The translations under genes were made by a program, and so were the position numbers. Shown here piece after piece: positions 23,791-32,539 of a DNA stretch of 64,000 bases; within the stretch, counting starts at the first letter, position 1; the number at the start of each line of letters is the position of its first letter. The notes beneath the pieces are model-generated. The model was not told where the DNA came from. It was given only the letters and a program-made list of their open reading frames with translations, and searched no databases. Origin of the DNA: Sphingobacterium bambusae (GTDB lineage: Bacteria > Bacteroidota > Bacteroidia > Sphingobacteriales > Sphingobacteriaceae); NCBI RefSeq assembly GCF_033955345.1, contig NZ_CP138332.1:806001-870000 (forward strand). The letters run 5' to 3'.

Positions 23791-23862
23791 CAAAATTATC
23801 TCCAATTGGTACGAAAAACTTATGCAGAGCGAAGTTTTTATTATGCAAATGGAAGTATCCGC
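23791..23862 (-). promoter_or_regulatory. -7 element and AraC-type direct repeats, PepSY operon
   Basis: TAATTTTG on the minus strand (23798-23791) is the -7 element. Exactly 40 bp away begins GAAGTTTTTATTATGCAAA (23831 on), with GAAGTAT repeated 21 bp later (23852-23858). Sequence and spacing mirror 20565-20636. Confidence 0.65.
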
Positions 23863-23938
23863 CCAGCTCAGCCAACCGATAACAGACTTTAGACCGGATT
23901 GCTTTATCTTTACGTAGAATAGATAAGATGAACTGCAT

Positions 23939-24895
23939 ATGTTGTTGCTTAAATGGTTTTCGTTGCTGCTAATAGTGCTGCTCACTACGGGATTTGGGTA
24001 TGAACAATTTTCTCGGTGGCGTTTGGAACGTAGCATACGCAAAAACAGGACATTTGCCCATGTAAATTCGAAACCTTTACATTACGTCAAAAAAGGAAAC
24101 GGAAATGCCACGGTTGTTTTTGTTTCGGGAATGGGTAGTGGCCACGTCATTTGGCAGGAATTGCAGGATAGCTTAGCCCTACATGCGACTACGCTTTCCT
24201 ATGACCGCAATGGCATACTCTTCAGCCCGGCAAATGGTGATATGCTGAGTAATGAGACCGTATCTCAAGAACTAGAAGCTTTACTCGAACAAACCAAATG
24301 TCCAAAACCCTATATTTTGGTTATGCATTCCATGGCCGGAATATATATGCGCCCATTCATTGCACGCCATCTACATGATATTAAAGGGTTGGTCTTTGCC
24401 GAAGCAGCCCATCCGCATCAACTACGTGAAGCATCAGACGAATTGTTAAAATCTCGTTTTATTCCACCAAAGTGGCTGGTCAATTTCGTAGTAAATCTCG
24501 GTATATACAGAACGTTTTTTTCTTTCTTCCCCGTTTCGAATGAAATTCCGATGGATCACCGTCTTCAACACGCAGAAAGGAATTTCTTTTATAAATCTTA
24601 TCGACGTTTGTTAAAGGAAGTGGAGTCCGAGCAGCAGAACTTCGATGATGCATCACGCCACGGCGATTTCGGTAACACGCCACTTATCATCATCGCGGGA
24701 ACTTCCGAAAGCCGGTACAAGAATATAAAAGATCAGACGATCAAAACAGAATACTGCCAGTTGATGGAAAAACTCTCCAAAGATTTTCTCCAGTTATCTA
24801 AAAAGAGTGAGTTAATAACAACAGAAAAAAGTGGACATATCCTTCAAGTTAATGATAACGAGCTACTATGCAATGTCATCAAAACACTATTTTGA
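23939..24895 (+). CDS. Alpha/beta hydrolase, membrane-anchored or exported
   Basis: A 318-aa protein with an N-terminal hydrophobic helix (WFSLLLIVLLTTGFGYE, about 6-22) and an alpha/beta-hydrolase fold. Oxyanion-hole strand: VVFVSGMGSGH (59-69). Nucleophile elbow: VMHSMAG with Ser131. C-terminal catalytic histidine: EKSGHILQVN. It diverges from the DUF3325-PepSY operon, with the AraC-type repeats between them, so it could be a siderophore esterase, but this is only contextual. Many such hydrolases act on unrelated esters. Confidence 0.7.
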   Translation: MLLLKWFSLLLIVLLTTGFGYEQFSRWRLERSIRKNRTFAHVNSKPLHYVKKGNGNATVVFVSGMGSGHVIWQELQDSLALHATTLSYDRNGILFSPANGDMLSNETVSQELEALLEQTKCPKPYILVMHSMAGIYMRPFIARHLHDIKGLVFAEAAHPHQLREASDELLKSRFIPPKWLVNFVVNLGIYRTFFSFFPVSNEIPMDHRLQHAERNFFYKSYRRLLKEVESEQQNFDDASRHGDFGNTPLIIIAGTSESRYKNIKDQTIKTEYCQLMEKLSKDFLQLSKKSELITTEKSGHILQVNDNELLCNVIKTLF

Positions 24896-24923
24896 CTAGA
24901 CTGAAAAAGTCGGGGCAAATAAA

Positions 24924-25094
24924 GGAGGTGGGGTAAATAACAGCGGTATAGGCAAGGGCTACGGCATACACGGCTTTATGGAACTGGTCAACGCCAAAAC
25001 CGTGCTCCACCAGTCAGCGACAGCACCTGAAGAAGAGTTTTTGAAAGCGCCCTACGACGGTAACATAGATATCATCAGACCGGCATTTCAATAA
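24924..25094 (+). pseudogene. Aldehyde dehydrogenase C-terminal remnant
   Basis: The frame reads GGGVNNSGIGKGYGIHGFME and continues with LVNAKTVLHQ to a TAA at 25092. VNNSGIGKGYG is the C-terminal hallmark of aldehyde dehydrogenases (FGGVKNSGIG type). Nothing of the 400-plus upstream residues remains, because the hydrolase gene ends just before it. It is a relic of a lost gene. Confidence 0.65.
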
Positions 25095-25112
25095 CACGGT
25101 CAACCGATATAT

Positions 25113-25143
25113 GGGTTAGGATCTCGCAAAAAAGACCTAACCC
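25113..25143 (-). terminator. Terminator-like hairpin after the second MetE-like gene
   Basis: An 8-bp stem (GGGTTAGG at 25113-25120, CCTAACCC at 25136-25143), 11 nt beyond the stop codon on the minus strand. The T-run lies inside the loop rather than after the stem, so it may act as an mRNA end stabiliser. Confidence 0.45.
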
Positions 25144-25153
25144 TAATAAATAA

Positions 25154-26293
25154 CTAAACAGCCCACACCTCTTCCGCAATTTCGCGGATCAGCGCCATTT
25201 TCTTCCATTGGTCCTCTTCACCCAACTTATTACCCGTCTCGGTTGAAGAAAAACCGCATTGCGGACTTAAACAAAGCGAAGCCAAGGGCACATAGGCTGC
25301 AGCCTCCGCAATCTTTGCCTTAATCGCATCCTTATCTTCAAGTTCCGGAAATTTAGACGTCACCAAGCCCAACACCACTTTACCACTACCGGGGCGCCAT
25401 TTTGCCAGCGGCTCAAAACCACCCGAGCGATCGCTATCATATTCCATAAAATAGCCATCGTAATTTGTCGCAAACAATTGCTCGGCAATAGGCTCATAGC
25501 CACCGGAGAAAATCCAGGCCGAAGCGTGGTTTCCACGGCAGATGTGCGTCGTGATCACCATGTCTGCCGGTTTCGCGACAAGCACGCGGTTGATAATATC
25601 CGTACACAGCTGGGCAATTTCATCCGGATTCATCCCCTTCTCTACCAAACTCTTCCGCTTTTCTGCATCGATCAAAAAAGCCCAGTTTGTATCATCAAAC
25701 TGTATATAACGACATCCGGCAGCATAAAAAGCCTGAATCGCATCTTGATAAGTCTGCACAAGATCATCGTAGAAAACCTCCCTATTTGGATAGATCTGAT
25801 CGATGCGCGACGAACCAAGCTTCGCCAACAGCTCCTGACGGATAACCATGCTTGGGCTGGGGATGGTGGCTTTTGCGATAAACTCACCTTCGCTACCTAC
25901 CGCATCTTTTAGGAAGGTAAAATCCGCAATAAAGGGATGGTCCGCAGGAAACCACAAAGGCCCTACAATGCGCACATCATAGGCCGGTAGAGCTGCCCCC
26001 TTGAACGTCTGGTTATAGCCCTGCTCGGGTACATAACCTTCAATACCCTCAATGCCCTCCATAAAGTCAAGATGCCAATATGCACGGCGGAATTCTCCAT
26101 CGGTAATACCTTTGATACCAGCGGTCTTCTGCTGTGCCACTAAACGTATAATCTCTTCATTTTCTATATCCCGTAGTGCACTTGCTGATAGCAGGCCTGC
26201 GGCCCGCTCTTTGCGAGCCTCTTTGATACGCGCGGGACGCAGAAAACTTCCCACGATATCCACGATAAAAGGTGCAGATTCTTGCTGTTTCAT
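25154..26293 (-). CDS. MetE-C-like methyltransferase (YxjG/YxjH type), copy 2
   Basis: A 379-aa paralogue of the protein at 9124-10239, with the same layout: VDIVGSFLRPARIKEARKER, GITDGEFRRAYWHLDFMEG, zinc-site ITTHICRGNHAS, and LSLCLSPQCGFSSTETGN. The two differ along their whole length, so this is an old duplication or two acquisitions rather than a recent copy. It should transfer a methyl group to a thiol such as homocysteine; the donor is unknown. It is a single gene bordered by relics (aldehyde dehydrogenase tail and HigA-like fragment). Confidence 0.85.
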   Translation of the reverse strand: MKQQESAPFIVDIVGSFLRPARIKEARKERAAGLLSASALRDIENEEIIRLVAQQKTAGIKGITDGEFRRAYWHLDFMEGIEGIEGYVPEQGYNQTFKGAALPAYDVRIVGPLWFPADHPFIADFTFLKDAVGSEGEFIAKATIPSPSMVIRQELLAKLGSSRIDQIYPNREVFYDDLVQTYQDAIQAFYAAGCRYIQFDDTNWAFLIDAEKRKSLVEKGMNPDEIAQLCTDIINRVLVAKPADMVITTHICRGNHASAWIFSGGYEPIAEQLFATNYDGYFMEYDSDRSGGFEPLAKWRPGSGKVVLGLVTSKFPELEDKDAIKAKIAEAAAYVPLASLCLSPQCGFSSTETGNKLGEEDQWKKMALIREIAEEVWAV

Positions 26294-26332
26294 TTATTTA
26301 TATATATGATGAATGTTATGCTTCGAAATTAG

Positions 26333-26584
26333 GAATATTTTGAGCAAGACAGGAATCTTACTGGTCTTTTTCCAATCTCTGCTATTGATCCAATAGAAAT
26401 GATTAAGATCAGGTTGGAAGAGTTCGACTATAATCAAAATGAATTAGGTAATAGAAGTACGATCAGTAAATTGCTCAACTATAAGCAGCCCTTATCGTTG
26501 AAGATGATACGCGAATTTTCGGAAAAACTTAAAATTCCTGCCGAGTTTTTGATCAAAGACTATCAACTTAAGGTCGGACATTAG
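26333..26584 (+). pseudogene. HigA-like antitoxin C-terminal fragment
   Basis: In frame from 26333: EYFEQDRNLTG, then AIDPIEMIKIRLEEFDYNQ, RSTISKLLNYKQPLSLKMIR and KLKIPAEFLIKDYQL. This is the helix-turn-helix C-terminus of HigA-type antitoxins (…DPIEAIKFRMEQ…, …SKVSEVLNRKRPLTLKMIR…). A stop (TAG at 26330) precedes it, the N-terminus is missing, and no HigB toxin is nearby. The ATG at 26399 could still give a 61-aa DNA-binding peptide. Confidence 0.65.
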
Positions 26585-26710
26585 TCCATCGGGCTTTAAA
26601 TAGATCCAAAAAAAACGAAAAAAAACTGGTTTTTAACATATTTCAGAAATCGAATATCCGCTAACATTTGTGCTTTTTTTATACCCCCAGCTGGGTTTTA
26701 CCAGCAAATC
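26585..26710. other. Non-coding spacer
   Basis: No gene seen between the HigA-like relic and the tandem repeat. It is AT-rich, with one C/G-rich CCCCCAGCTGGG palindrome near 26684-26695. Confidence 0.4.
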
Positions 26711-27324
26711 ACGCTAGAAATGCTACGTAGCATTCGCTTATCCGACATATTTTATGAAGCATCACACGCTGCTGACGGATTAGCGAACAGTCACTCAAAT
26801 CCATCTAACATATGCGAATATCTGTCTGACGAAGACTGATTGTTGCACTACAAGTGATTTATGCCAACCTACCTACACGGAAAGTCAAACGTCGTATTCT
26901 AAACACTGTCCATAACGAACAGGAATGCAGATGATCCGTTTTAAAAAGTGTAAAATATCATCATACTAATATATTAAGAGTCTTTTAACGAAATATTCTA
27001 TTTCTTCAAACGAATACTACGTAGCACTCACTTATCCAACATGTGTTGAGAAGCATCCTAGGGTCCCGACAGATCGGCAAACAGTGACTCAAATCTATCT
27101 TACATGTGCGAAGATCTGTCTGACAAAGAGTAATTGTTTTACTTTAGTTGGTTTATGCCAAAGTGAGTACGCAGATAATCAAACTTCTTATGCTACAAAC
27201 TGCCCATGGCAAACAGAAATGCATACGAATAATTTTAAAAGCGTCGAATATCATTCTATTCATATACCAGCATTCGTTTAACGAAAATATTCATGTTTTA
27301 AAAACGAATGCTACGTAGCATTCG
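26711..27324. repeat. Degenerate tandem repeat, period 294 bp, with palindromic node
   Basis: The node CTACGTAG occurs at 26723-26730, 27017-27024 and 27311-27318, exactly 294 bp apart each time. At the third it is the centre of a perfect 20-bp palindrome (CGAATGCTACGTAGCATTCG, 27305-27324). The two complete units share collinear blocks throughout, such as CACTTATCCAACAT / CGCTTATCCGACAT, ACTCAAATC, GATCTGTCTGAC / TATCTGTCTGAC and TTTATGCCAA. Units 1 and 2 look about two-thirds to three-quarters identical. No conserved frame runs through both. Confidence 0.75.
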
Positions 27325-28129
27325 AGCATCCTTTCCCTCCCACAATCCGCCGTTTTTTATTTGCAAAGCACCGAAAGATAACGACAGCTCGTCGTTACTT
27401 ACGATGACGTATACTATAGTCGTAGCAAACCAAATTACTTGCAATAGAAATCTCCGCACAAGTAAGAAAGATTGAATGCTACCACAAAAGGATTGCACTA
27501 GTCGTTTATCCGCCCAGATTAACTTTCCGATGCTTTACTGTGCCTGCGCGCTGAATTTACCGTAATGTCTGTATAACAACAAATTGTTTGAAAAACAGTA
27601 AACTTATCTAATCACCTGTGAAATTATACGTCGAGCAGGGATGCACGACATTATTTTTTTAGCAGAGAACTTTTCACGGCACAGCAGGTTATACTAATAG
27701 CAAATAACAAAAACTTCAATTTCTCTCTATCCCTCGGTCGCATTTTCCGAGGGATTTTTTTTGCATTAGCCATAACCATTAAGCCGCAAGCCCGTTCAAC
27801 AGGAAAGGAATAACATTTGCTTAGGTTTTCAATTTTATCCTCCTGTACCGACATGCAGGGGGATTATTTCTTTGGACTTTTGCACAGCCCAAAATCCAGC
27901 CATAGCAATCAGTTGCCAGCTCTCAAGGTATCGCCTGGGCTGATCGAAAGTGTATTTCCGCTATATTAAGCTTTCAATGAGCAGAAAACCCAATTAGCTT
28001 TCCTGGTTATCCAATCAAAAAAATAAAAGCACATGTATCATGTGGCTGTTTAGTAAGATACGATACCTTCTTCGCTACGATGAGCGACACTTGGTATAGT
28101 TTGTCGTACACTTTCCCTAGAACGAGAGC
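27325..28129. other. Non-coding stretch with one strong terminator
   Basis: No convincing gene; short frames here have unlikely composition. The only clear element is the terminator at 27729-27762. The stretch near the gluconate operon end (28020-28129) shows nothing recognisable. Confidence 0.45.
27729..27762 (+). terminator. Strong plus-strand terminator without an obvious gene
   Basis: A 9-bp stem ATCCCTCGG / CCGAGGGAT (27729-27737, 27747-27755) followed by TTTTTTTT. It has canonical form, but no plus-strand protein gene lies upstream within 1 kb except the HigA-like relic. It may end a small RNA or a lost gene. Confidence 0.65.
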
Positions 28130-29452
28130 TTAAAGCCCCAGCCCATGTAAGGCCAGCACGCCGAAAAGGCCGATGATAGACACCAGCGTTTCCATGACCG
28201 TCCAAGAGCGAAACGTATCCTTCATGCTTAGCCCAAAGTACGTTTTGAACATCCAAAACCCCGGATCGTTGACATGGGAAAACATCAGGCTACCTGCCCC
28301 AGTGGCGAGCACCATCAATTCCGGCGTAATATGATTAGCCTCCACAATAGGCAGCATAATACCCGCCGCCGTGAGCCCAGCCACACTCGCCGAACCGATT
28401 ACCAAGCGAATGATGCCCGCAATACACCAGGCAAGTACCAACGGAGACAGGCTGAGATCCGTTGTTAAGTTAGCGATATAGATGGCTACACCACTATCTA
28501 CTAAGATCTGTTTGAAAACGCCCGATGCAGCAATAATAAAAAGGATCATCGTTATGCCACGGATGGCATCTTCCACGCTTTCCGACTGCTGCTTTAAGCT
28601 TTTACCTTGGCGAATACCCATGGTATACATGGCTACCAGCGAAGCAATCATTAATGCCACAACGGGATCACCCAAAAAGCGTAAGGCTGTCAGCCAAAAA
28701 GACCCTTCCGGCAGCAGTAAATAAGAAAATGAACCCAAAGCAATCAACAAGATTGGAAACAACCCCGTAAACAGACTTATTCCAAAGCCGGGCAGCTTTC
28801 TTTTATCGCCCTGCTGTTGTTGCGGAAAAAGTTCGGGAGGCGGATTGGTAGCGATGCCTTTAAGTGTCCTGCCAAAGAATGGACCACTGATAATGATCGC
28901 TGGGATCGCCACAACAATCCCATAGGCCATGGTTAAACCTATATCCGCTTTATAGGTAAGCGCGATGGCCGTAGCTCCCGGATGGGGAGGCAAATAACCA
29001 TGCGTTACAGACAGCGCCGCCAACAGCGGAATAGCCACATACAGCATAGGCAATTTGTTGGATGCACAAACCATAAAAACAAAAGGCACCAATACAATAA
29101 ATCCAACATTGTAAAATAACGGTATGCCTACTAAAAAGCCAGTGAGCACCATTGCCCAAGGCAAATTCTTTTTGCCAAACACCGCCGTTAATACCGTTGT
29201 GATCTGCTCTGCCGCTCCCCCATCGGCCATCAACTTTCCTAAAACAGCACCGAAAGCCAGCAAAAGCGCCAGCTGCCCCATCGTGGTACTCGCTCCCGTC
29301 TCGACGGATTTAAGAATATCCACCGGACTCATCCCCATGGCAAAGCCCACCGCAATAGACGTAATAAGCAAGGAGAATACCGTATTTAGACGAACGACGG
29401 TGACCAACGCAAGCAATAGCGCTACTCCAAGCACAACAATGATTAAAGGCAT
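28130..29452 (-). CDS. gntP: Gluconate permease, GntP family
   Basis: A 440-aa polytopic membrane protein with the gluconate:H+ symporter pattern: start MPLIIVVLGVALLLALVTVVRLNTVFSLL, then MGQLALLLAFGAVLGKLMADGGAAEQI, GIPLFYNVGFIVLVPFVF, and HGYLPPHPGATAIA, a family hallmark. It has about a dozen hydrophobic segments and normal length for the family. It lies 16 nt after the gluconate kinase gene in the same direction, so the pair imports and phosphorylates gluconate. The product 6-phosphogluconate would enter the pathway encoded at 36-40 kb. Confidence 0.9.
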   Translation of the reverse strand: MPLIIVVLGVALLLALVTVVRLNTVFSLLITSIAVGFAMGMSPVDILKSVETGASTTMGQLALLLAFGAVLGKLMADGGAAEQITTVLTAVFGKKNLPWAMVLTGFLVGIPLFYNVGFIVLVPFVFMVCASNKLPMLYVAIPLLAALSVTHGYLPPHPGATAIALTYKADIGLTMAYGIVVAIPAIIISGPFFGRTLKGIATNPPPELFPQQQQGDKRKLPGFGISLFTGLFPILLIALGSFSYLLLPEGSFWLTALRFLGDPVVALMIASLVAMYTMGIRQGKSLKQQSESVEDAIRGITMILFIIAASGVFKQILVDSGVAIYIANLTTDLSLSPLVLAWCIAGIIRLVIGSASVAGLTAAGIMLPIVEANHITPELMVLATGAGSLMFSHVNDPGFWMFKTYFGLSMKDTFRSWTVMETLVSIIGLFGVLALHGLGL

Positions 29453-29468
29453 AACGATTTATATTTAG

Positions 29469-30965
29469 TTAAAACTCGCCTTCCAACTTATGGTATAGAC
29501 GTTCAAATTGTTGAAAATTTTTGCTGTATACCAGATGGTTTTCTTCACGAGGCTTATAATACTGTTCCACATCGACTGTCAGCTCCTCCTCTGCAGAAGG
29601 TGCTGCCTTCTCGCCCAAGGCTTCCATGCCGATCAAGGCCGCTCCCCATGCCGAGCTTTCCACCGTATTTTTAACGAACACCGGTTTGTTGAAAATATCG
29701 GCCAGCATCTGCACCCAAGAGGGCGAACGCGCAAGGCCGCCACTCGCATAGATCGTATGAATGGGTCCGGTATTTTCCTCCAAAGCCATCCCCACACTGT
29801 AAATCGCAAACAGCATGCCCTCCATCATGGCGCGGGCGAAATGTGCCCGCGTATGTTGCAACTGAATGCCAAAATAAACGCCTTTTGCATGCGCATTCCA
29901 ATGCGGCGCTCGTTCACCAGTAATATAGGGCAGAAAAACCAATCCCTCCGATCCGGGAGCAACCGAATCCACCAGTTCATTCAATACGGTGGTGAGGTCT
30001 TTATGCTCTTCATCGGACGAGTTTTCATCCAAGAAAGTATCGCGAAACCAGTTGCGTAAAAGACCTCCATTATTCACCGCTCCCCCGATGACATATTCAT
30101 TTGGCCTAAGCAGATAGCTGAATAGCCTTTGCTTTTCCTCCCTATTTGGCAACGAACTAACCACGCGGATGGCGCCACTTGTGCCCACCGTGACCGAAGC
30201 AACACCGGGTTTCACGGCGCCCACGCCCAGATTGGCCAAACAGCCGTCGCTCCCCCCAATAACAAAAGGAGTATCCTCTGAAATACGCATGGCACGTGCC
30301 ATATCTGGGTTGAGCGATGTGCAAATATCCGTTACCGGAACCGGCTTCGACAGCTGTTCAGCCGAAATACCCGACAGGCGCAAGGCAACTTCCGACCATC
30401 CCAGCTGCCGTATATCAAATAGTCCGGTGGCCGATGCAATGGAATGATCGACCAGATAAACGCCAAACAGTCTATAGAAAAGAAATTCTTTAATACCAAT
30501 AAACTTATACGACTGCGCAAATAATTGTTGGTCATGGGATTTTATCCACATGATTTTGCAAAGCAAAGACATGGGATGAATGGGCGTACCTGTTTGTTGA
30601 TACAGCAGCATGCCCATCTCTGTCGCCTGCAAGTCTGCCGCAATTTCCTCACTTCGTCGATCGGTCCAAATGATGCAATTCGTAAGCGGCTGGCCCAGCC
30701 TATCAACGGCAATGAGTGCATGCATGGCACTGCTGACGGCAATACAAAGCGGTTTGAGTGTATTACCTAAGTCCGCCAGTTCCGCCATTACTCGCGCAAT
30801 GGAGGCAACACATGCCTGAAAAATAATCTCGGGGTCTTGTTCGTAGTATCCTTCCGAAGGATTTAGTGTAGGATAGGTTATATTATGTTGAGCCAAAACA
30901 TTTCCCGATAGGTCAAATGCAACGGCCTTGGTAGATGATGTGCCAATGTCTAATCCAATAATCAT
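29469..30965 (-). CDS. gntK: Gluconate kinase, FGGY family
   Basis: A 498-aa FGGY carbohydrate kinase from MIIGLDIGTSSTKAVAFDLSG; a longer frame adds 12 residues from a less likely start. It has the ATP-binding DIGTSSTK motif, the substrate region IWTDRRSEEIA, VTVGTSGAIRVVSS, and the C-terminal GGLARSPSWVQMLADIF. It resembles Bacillus-type GntK more than xylulokinase, and the adjacent gluconate permease supports gluconate as substrate. It makes 6-phosphogluconate. No GntR-type regulator lies next to it; upstream is a dispersed inverted repeat. Confidence 0.85.
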   Translation of the reverse strand: MIIGLDIGTSSTKAVAFDLSGNVLAQHNITYPTLNPSEGYYEQDPEIIFQACVASIARVMAELADLGNTLKPLCIAVSSAMHALIAVDRLGQPLTNCIIWTDRRSEEIAADLQATEMGMLLYQQTGTPIHPMSLLCKIMWIKSHDQQLFAQSYKFIGIKEFLFYRLFGVYLVDHSIASATGLFDIRQLGWSEVALRLSGISAEQLSKPVPVTDICTSLNPDMARAMRISEDTPFVIGGSDGCLANLGVGAVKPGVASVTVGTSGAIRVVSSLPNREEKQRLFSYLLRPNEYVIGGAVNNGGLLRNWFRDTFLDENSSDEEHKDLTTVLNELVDSVAPGSEGLVFLPYITGERAPHWNAHAKGVYFGIQLQHTRAHFARAMMEGMLFAIYSVGMALEENTGPIHTIYASGGLARSPSWVQMLADIFNKPVFVKNTVESSAWGAALIGMEALGEKAAPSAEEELTVDVEQYYKPREENHLVYSKNFQQFERLYHKLEGEF

Positions 30966-30991
30966 ATTTATAATGTGTAGCGCTAAGATGG

Positions 30992-31138
30992 GGCTGTCCA
31001 AAAAGCTAATCGATTAACTTCAAAATGCGTCATTGCGAGGAAGTATGACGCAGCAATCTGCATTTTTATTTTCTAAGATTGCTTCGTCGTCGTTCCTCCT
31101 TCTCGCAATGACGAAAGGTAGTTATTTTTTAGACAGCC
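30992..31138. repeat. Dispersed inverted-repeat element (GGCTGTC / GACAGCC ends)
   Basis: Outer arms GGCTGTCCAAAAA (30992-31004) and TTTTTTAGACAGCC (31125-31138). Inside are the imperfect arms CGTCATTGCGAG (near 31028) and CTCGCAATGACG (near 31102), together with GCAATCT / AGATTGC. A related, shorter element lies at 33951-34027. This looks like a non-autonomous dispersed palindromic element. Confidence 0.65.
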
Positions 31139-31232
31139 TCTCCTCTAAACTCCCAATATAGCAATTTTCTCGCTGTTAATATGGGATTATCGAAAATCAC
31201 TGTGCTTTGCACGAGCTTCAACAAAATGTCTA

Positions 31233-31811
31233 TTACCGACAAGGGACGAGTACAATCTTGGTGTAAAGTGATGGAGGCAGCGAGTCATAGTCGACGAACT
31301 CATAGCTGTAGTTGATCACCCCATATCGATCATGAGCTCTAAAATCCGAAAGCTCTTCAGGAGTAAGCATATTGAAGTACTCAATAGCATTTCGAATAAC
31401 ATAAGACAGGCTATCTAGTTGTACTCCCTTTTGTTTAGAAATAGAATAATATACATTATCTTTATTAAGCATCAAGCTGTCGGAAAATTCACCCTTAATA
31501 GTAAAAAACATCTTATAATCGCCAGACCAGCGAATACTTTCGTCTTTACTCAAGGTATAATTAGCTGATGCCAACTCTCGACAAAATGAGTAAAAAAGGC
31601 TGCTGTTAATCATCTTCGTACCCCTATCTCTAAACAAGCTCGGATTTAGTGCTTGTAACTTTACAAAATGGGGATAATCTACACCACTATCATCCACGTT
31701 ACCATTTTCATAATAAATGGTTATTTGGTCGGTGGGTGATTTCTCCACATGTGCACATCCCGATAAAGCAAGAAAAGGAATCAAAAAAAACAAACTAATC
31801 TTTAATCTCAT
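31233..31811 (-). CDS. Hypothetical lipoprotein
   Basis: A 192-aa protein with a clear lipoprotein signal: MRLKISLFFLIPFLALSGCAH, Cys at residue 19. The mature part has mixed alpha/beta character (ITIYYENGNVDDSG, YKMFFTIKGEFSD, YSYEFVDYDSLPPS) and no recognised domain. The gene stands alone, with no operon partner. It is probably anchored to a membrane in the periplasm or at the surface. Confidence 0.6.
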   Translation of the reverse strand: MRLKISLFFLIPFLALSGCAHVEKSPTDQITIYYENGNVDDSGVDYPHFVKLQALNPSLFRDRGTKMINSSLFYSFCRELASANYTLSKDESIRWSGDYKMFFTIKGEFSDSLMLNKDNVYYSISKQKGVQLDSLSYVIRNAIEYFNMLTPEELSDFRAHDRYGVINYSYEFVDYDSLPPSLYTKIVLVPCR

Positions 31812-31876
31812 TGTCTCGCAATATTAGGTAATAGATACCATTTGTTCTTTCGATTGCAAATATTTCTTAAAATAAA

Positions 31877-32416
31877 CTAATTACCAAACGACACATTCAG
31901 ACTGTGCTTTTCCGCGTAGGCTTTTCCCAATTCCAACAGCGCCATGTACCGCTCCTCGAAAGTAGGACCAAAGGTTTCTATTAACCTGGTTGAGGCCGCG
32001 GCAATATCCGCTTCGGGCTGTCTGGTATCACATAATTTCGCTAGATCTAGATATTCCTTTTTGTAAACAGGCAGTACAAAATTGTAAAGCTCCAGCGATT
32101 TTACCTTGATCGTTTCGCCATCTTCGTCTGGAGGCGTTGCGTCTTCGATGCGTTGGATGGTTTGCTCGATGTAGCCAATTTTTGATTGGATAATCTGTTG
32201 CGCTTCGTCGCCATTTTTTTTACTTGCAGGCACATCAGGAAACTCTATGGTATTATCAACCAGCTCTTTGGTAAATCGTTCGGTAGCGAAGCCCACTAGC
32301 ACATTGGTATTCAAGACAGTGGTCTGAAAAAATTGATCAGGACTCGGGCGATTACAAGATATTAAAAATACAAACGTTGATAGATAAAGAAAAATTAATG
32401 TGCTGATTTTTTTCAT
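31877..32416 (-). CDS. Hypothetical lipoprotein, helical
   Basis: A 179-aa protein from the ATG at 32416 (MKKISTLIFLYLSTFVFLISC, lipobox Cys at residue 21). A longer frame extends into the divergent promoter and is rejected. The mature part is mostly helical (EAQQIIQSKIGYIEQTIQRIEDA, TIKVKSLELYNFVLPVYKKEY). It resembles small uncharacterised Bacteroidota lipoproteins seen beside stress genes, but no named family was recognised. It diverges from the Crp/Fnr regulator gene. Confidence 0.6.
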   Translation of the reverse strand: MKKISTLIFLYLSTFVFLISCNRPSPDQFFQTTVLNTNVLVGFATERFTKELVDNTIEFPDVPASKKNGDEAQQIIQSKIGYIEQTIQRIEDATPPDEDGETIKVKSLELYNFVLPVYKKEYLDLAKLCDTRQPEADIAAASTRLIETFGPTFEERYMALLELGKAYAEKHSLNVSFGN

Positions 32417-32539
32417 GATGTTTTGTTTGTTAAAAACAGCATCAGCACAAAACACAAGCCATTTTTTTATCCAATCCATAAAGCCTATACCCTTTATTTC
32501 GTAAATTCGAAACACACAGCAGTAAATTCAAGACAGTCA

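Noticed and set aside
23774..23938. N-terminal extension of the DUF3325-like protein
   Set aside because: The extension is hydrophilic, lies over the -7 element and the AraC-type repeats, and the ATG at 23773 gives a normal-length membrane protein.
26333..26584. A working HigBA toxin-antitoxin module
   Set aside because: No toxin gene is adjacent, and the HigA-like sequence lacks its N-terminal part behind a stop codon.
27651..27854. A 67-codon minus-strand frame
   Set aside because: It reads through a strong plus-strand terminator stem, and its protein has no recognisable features.
29508..30059. A 183-codon plus-strand frame inside the gluconate kinase gene
   Set aside because: It is a shadow of the FGGY kinase, whose motifs are continuous on the minus strand.
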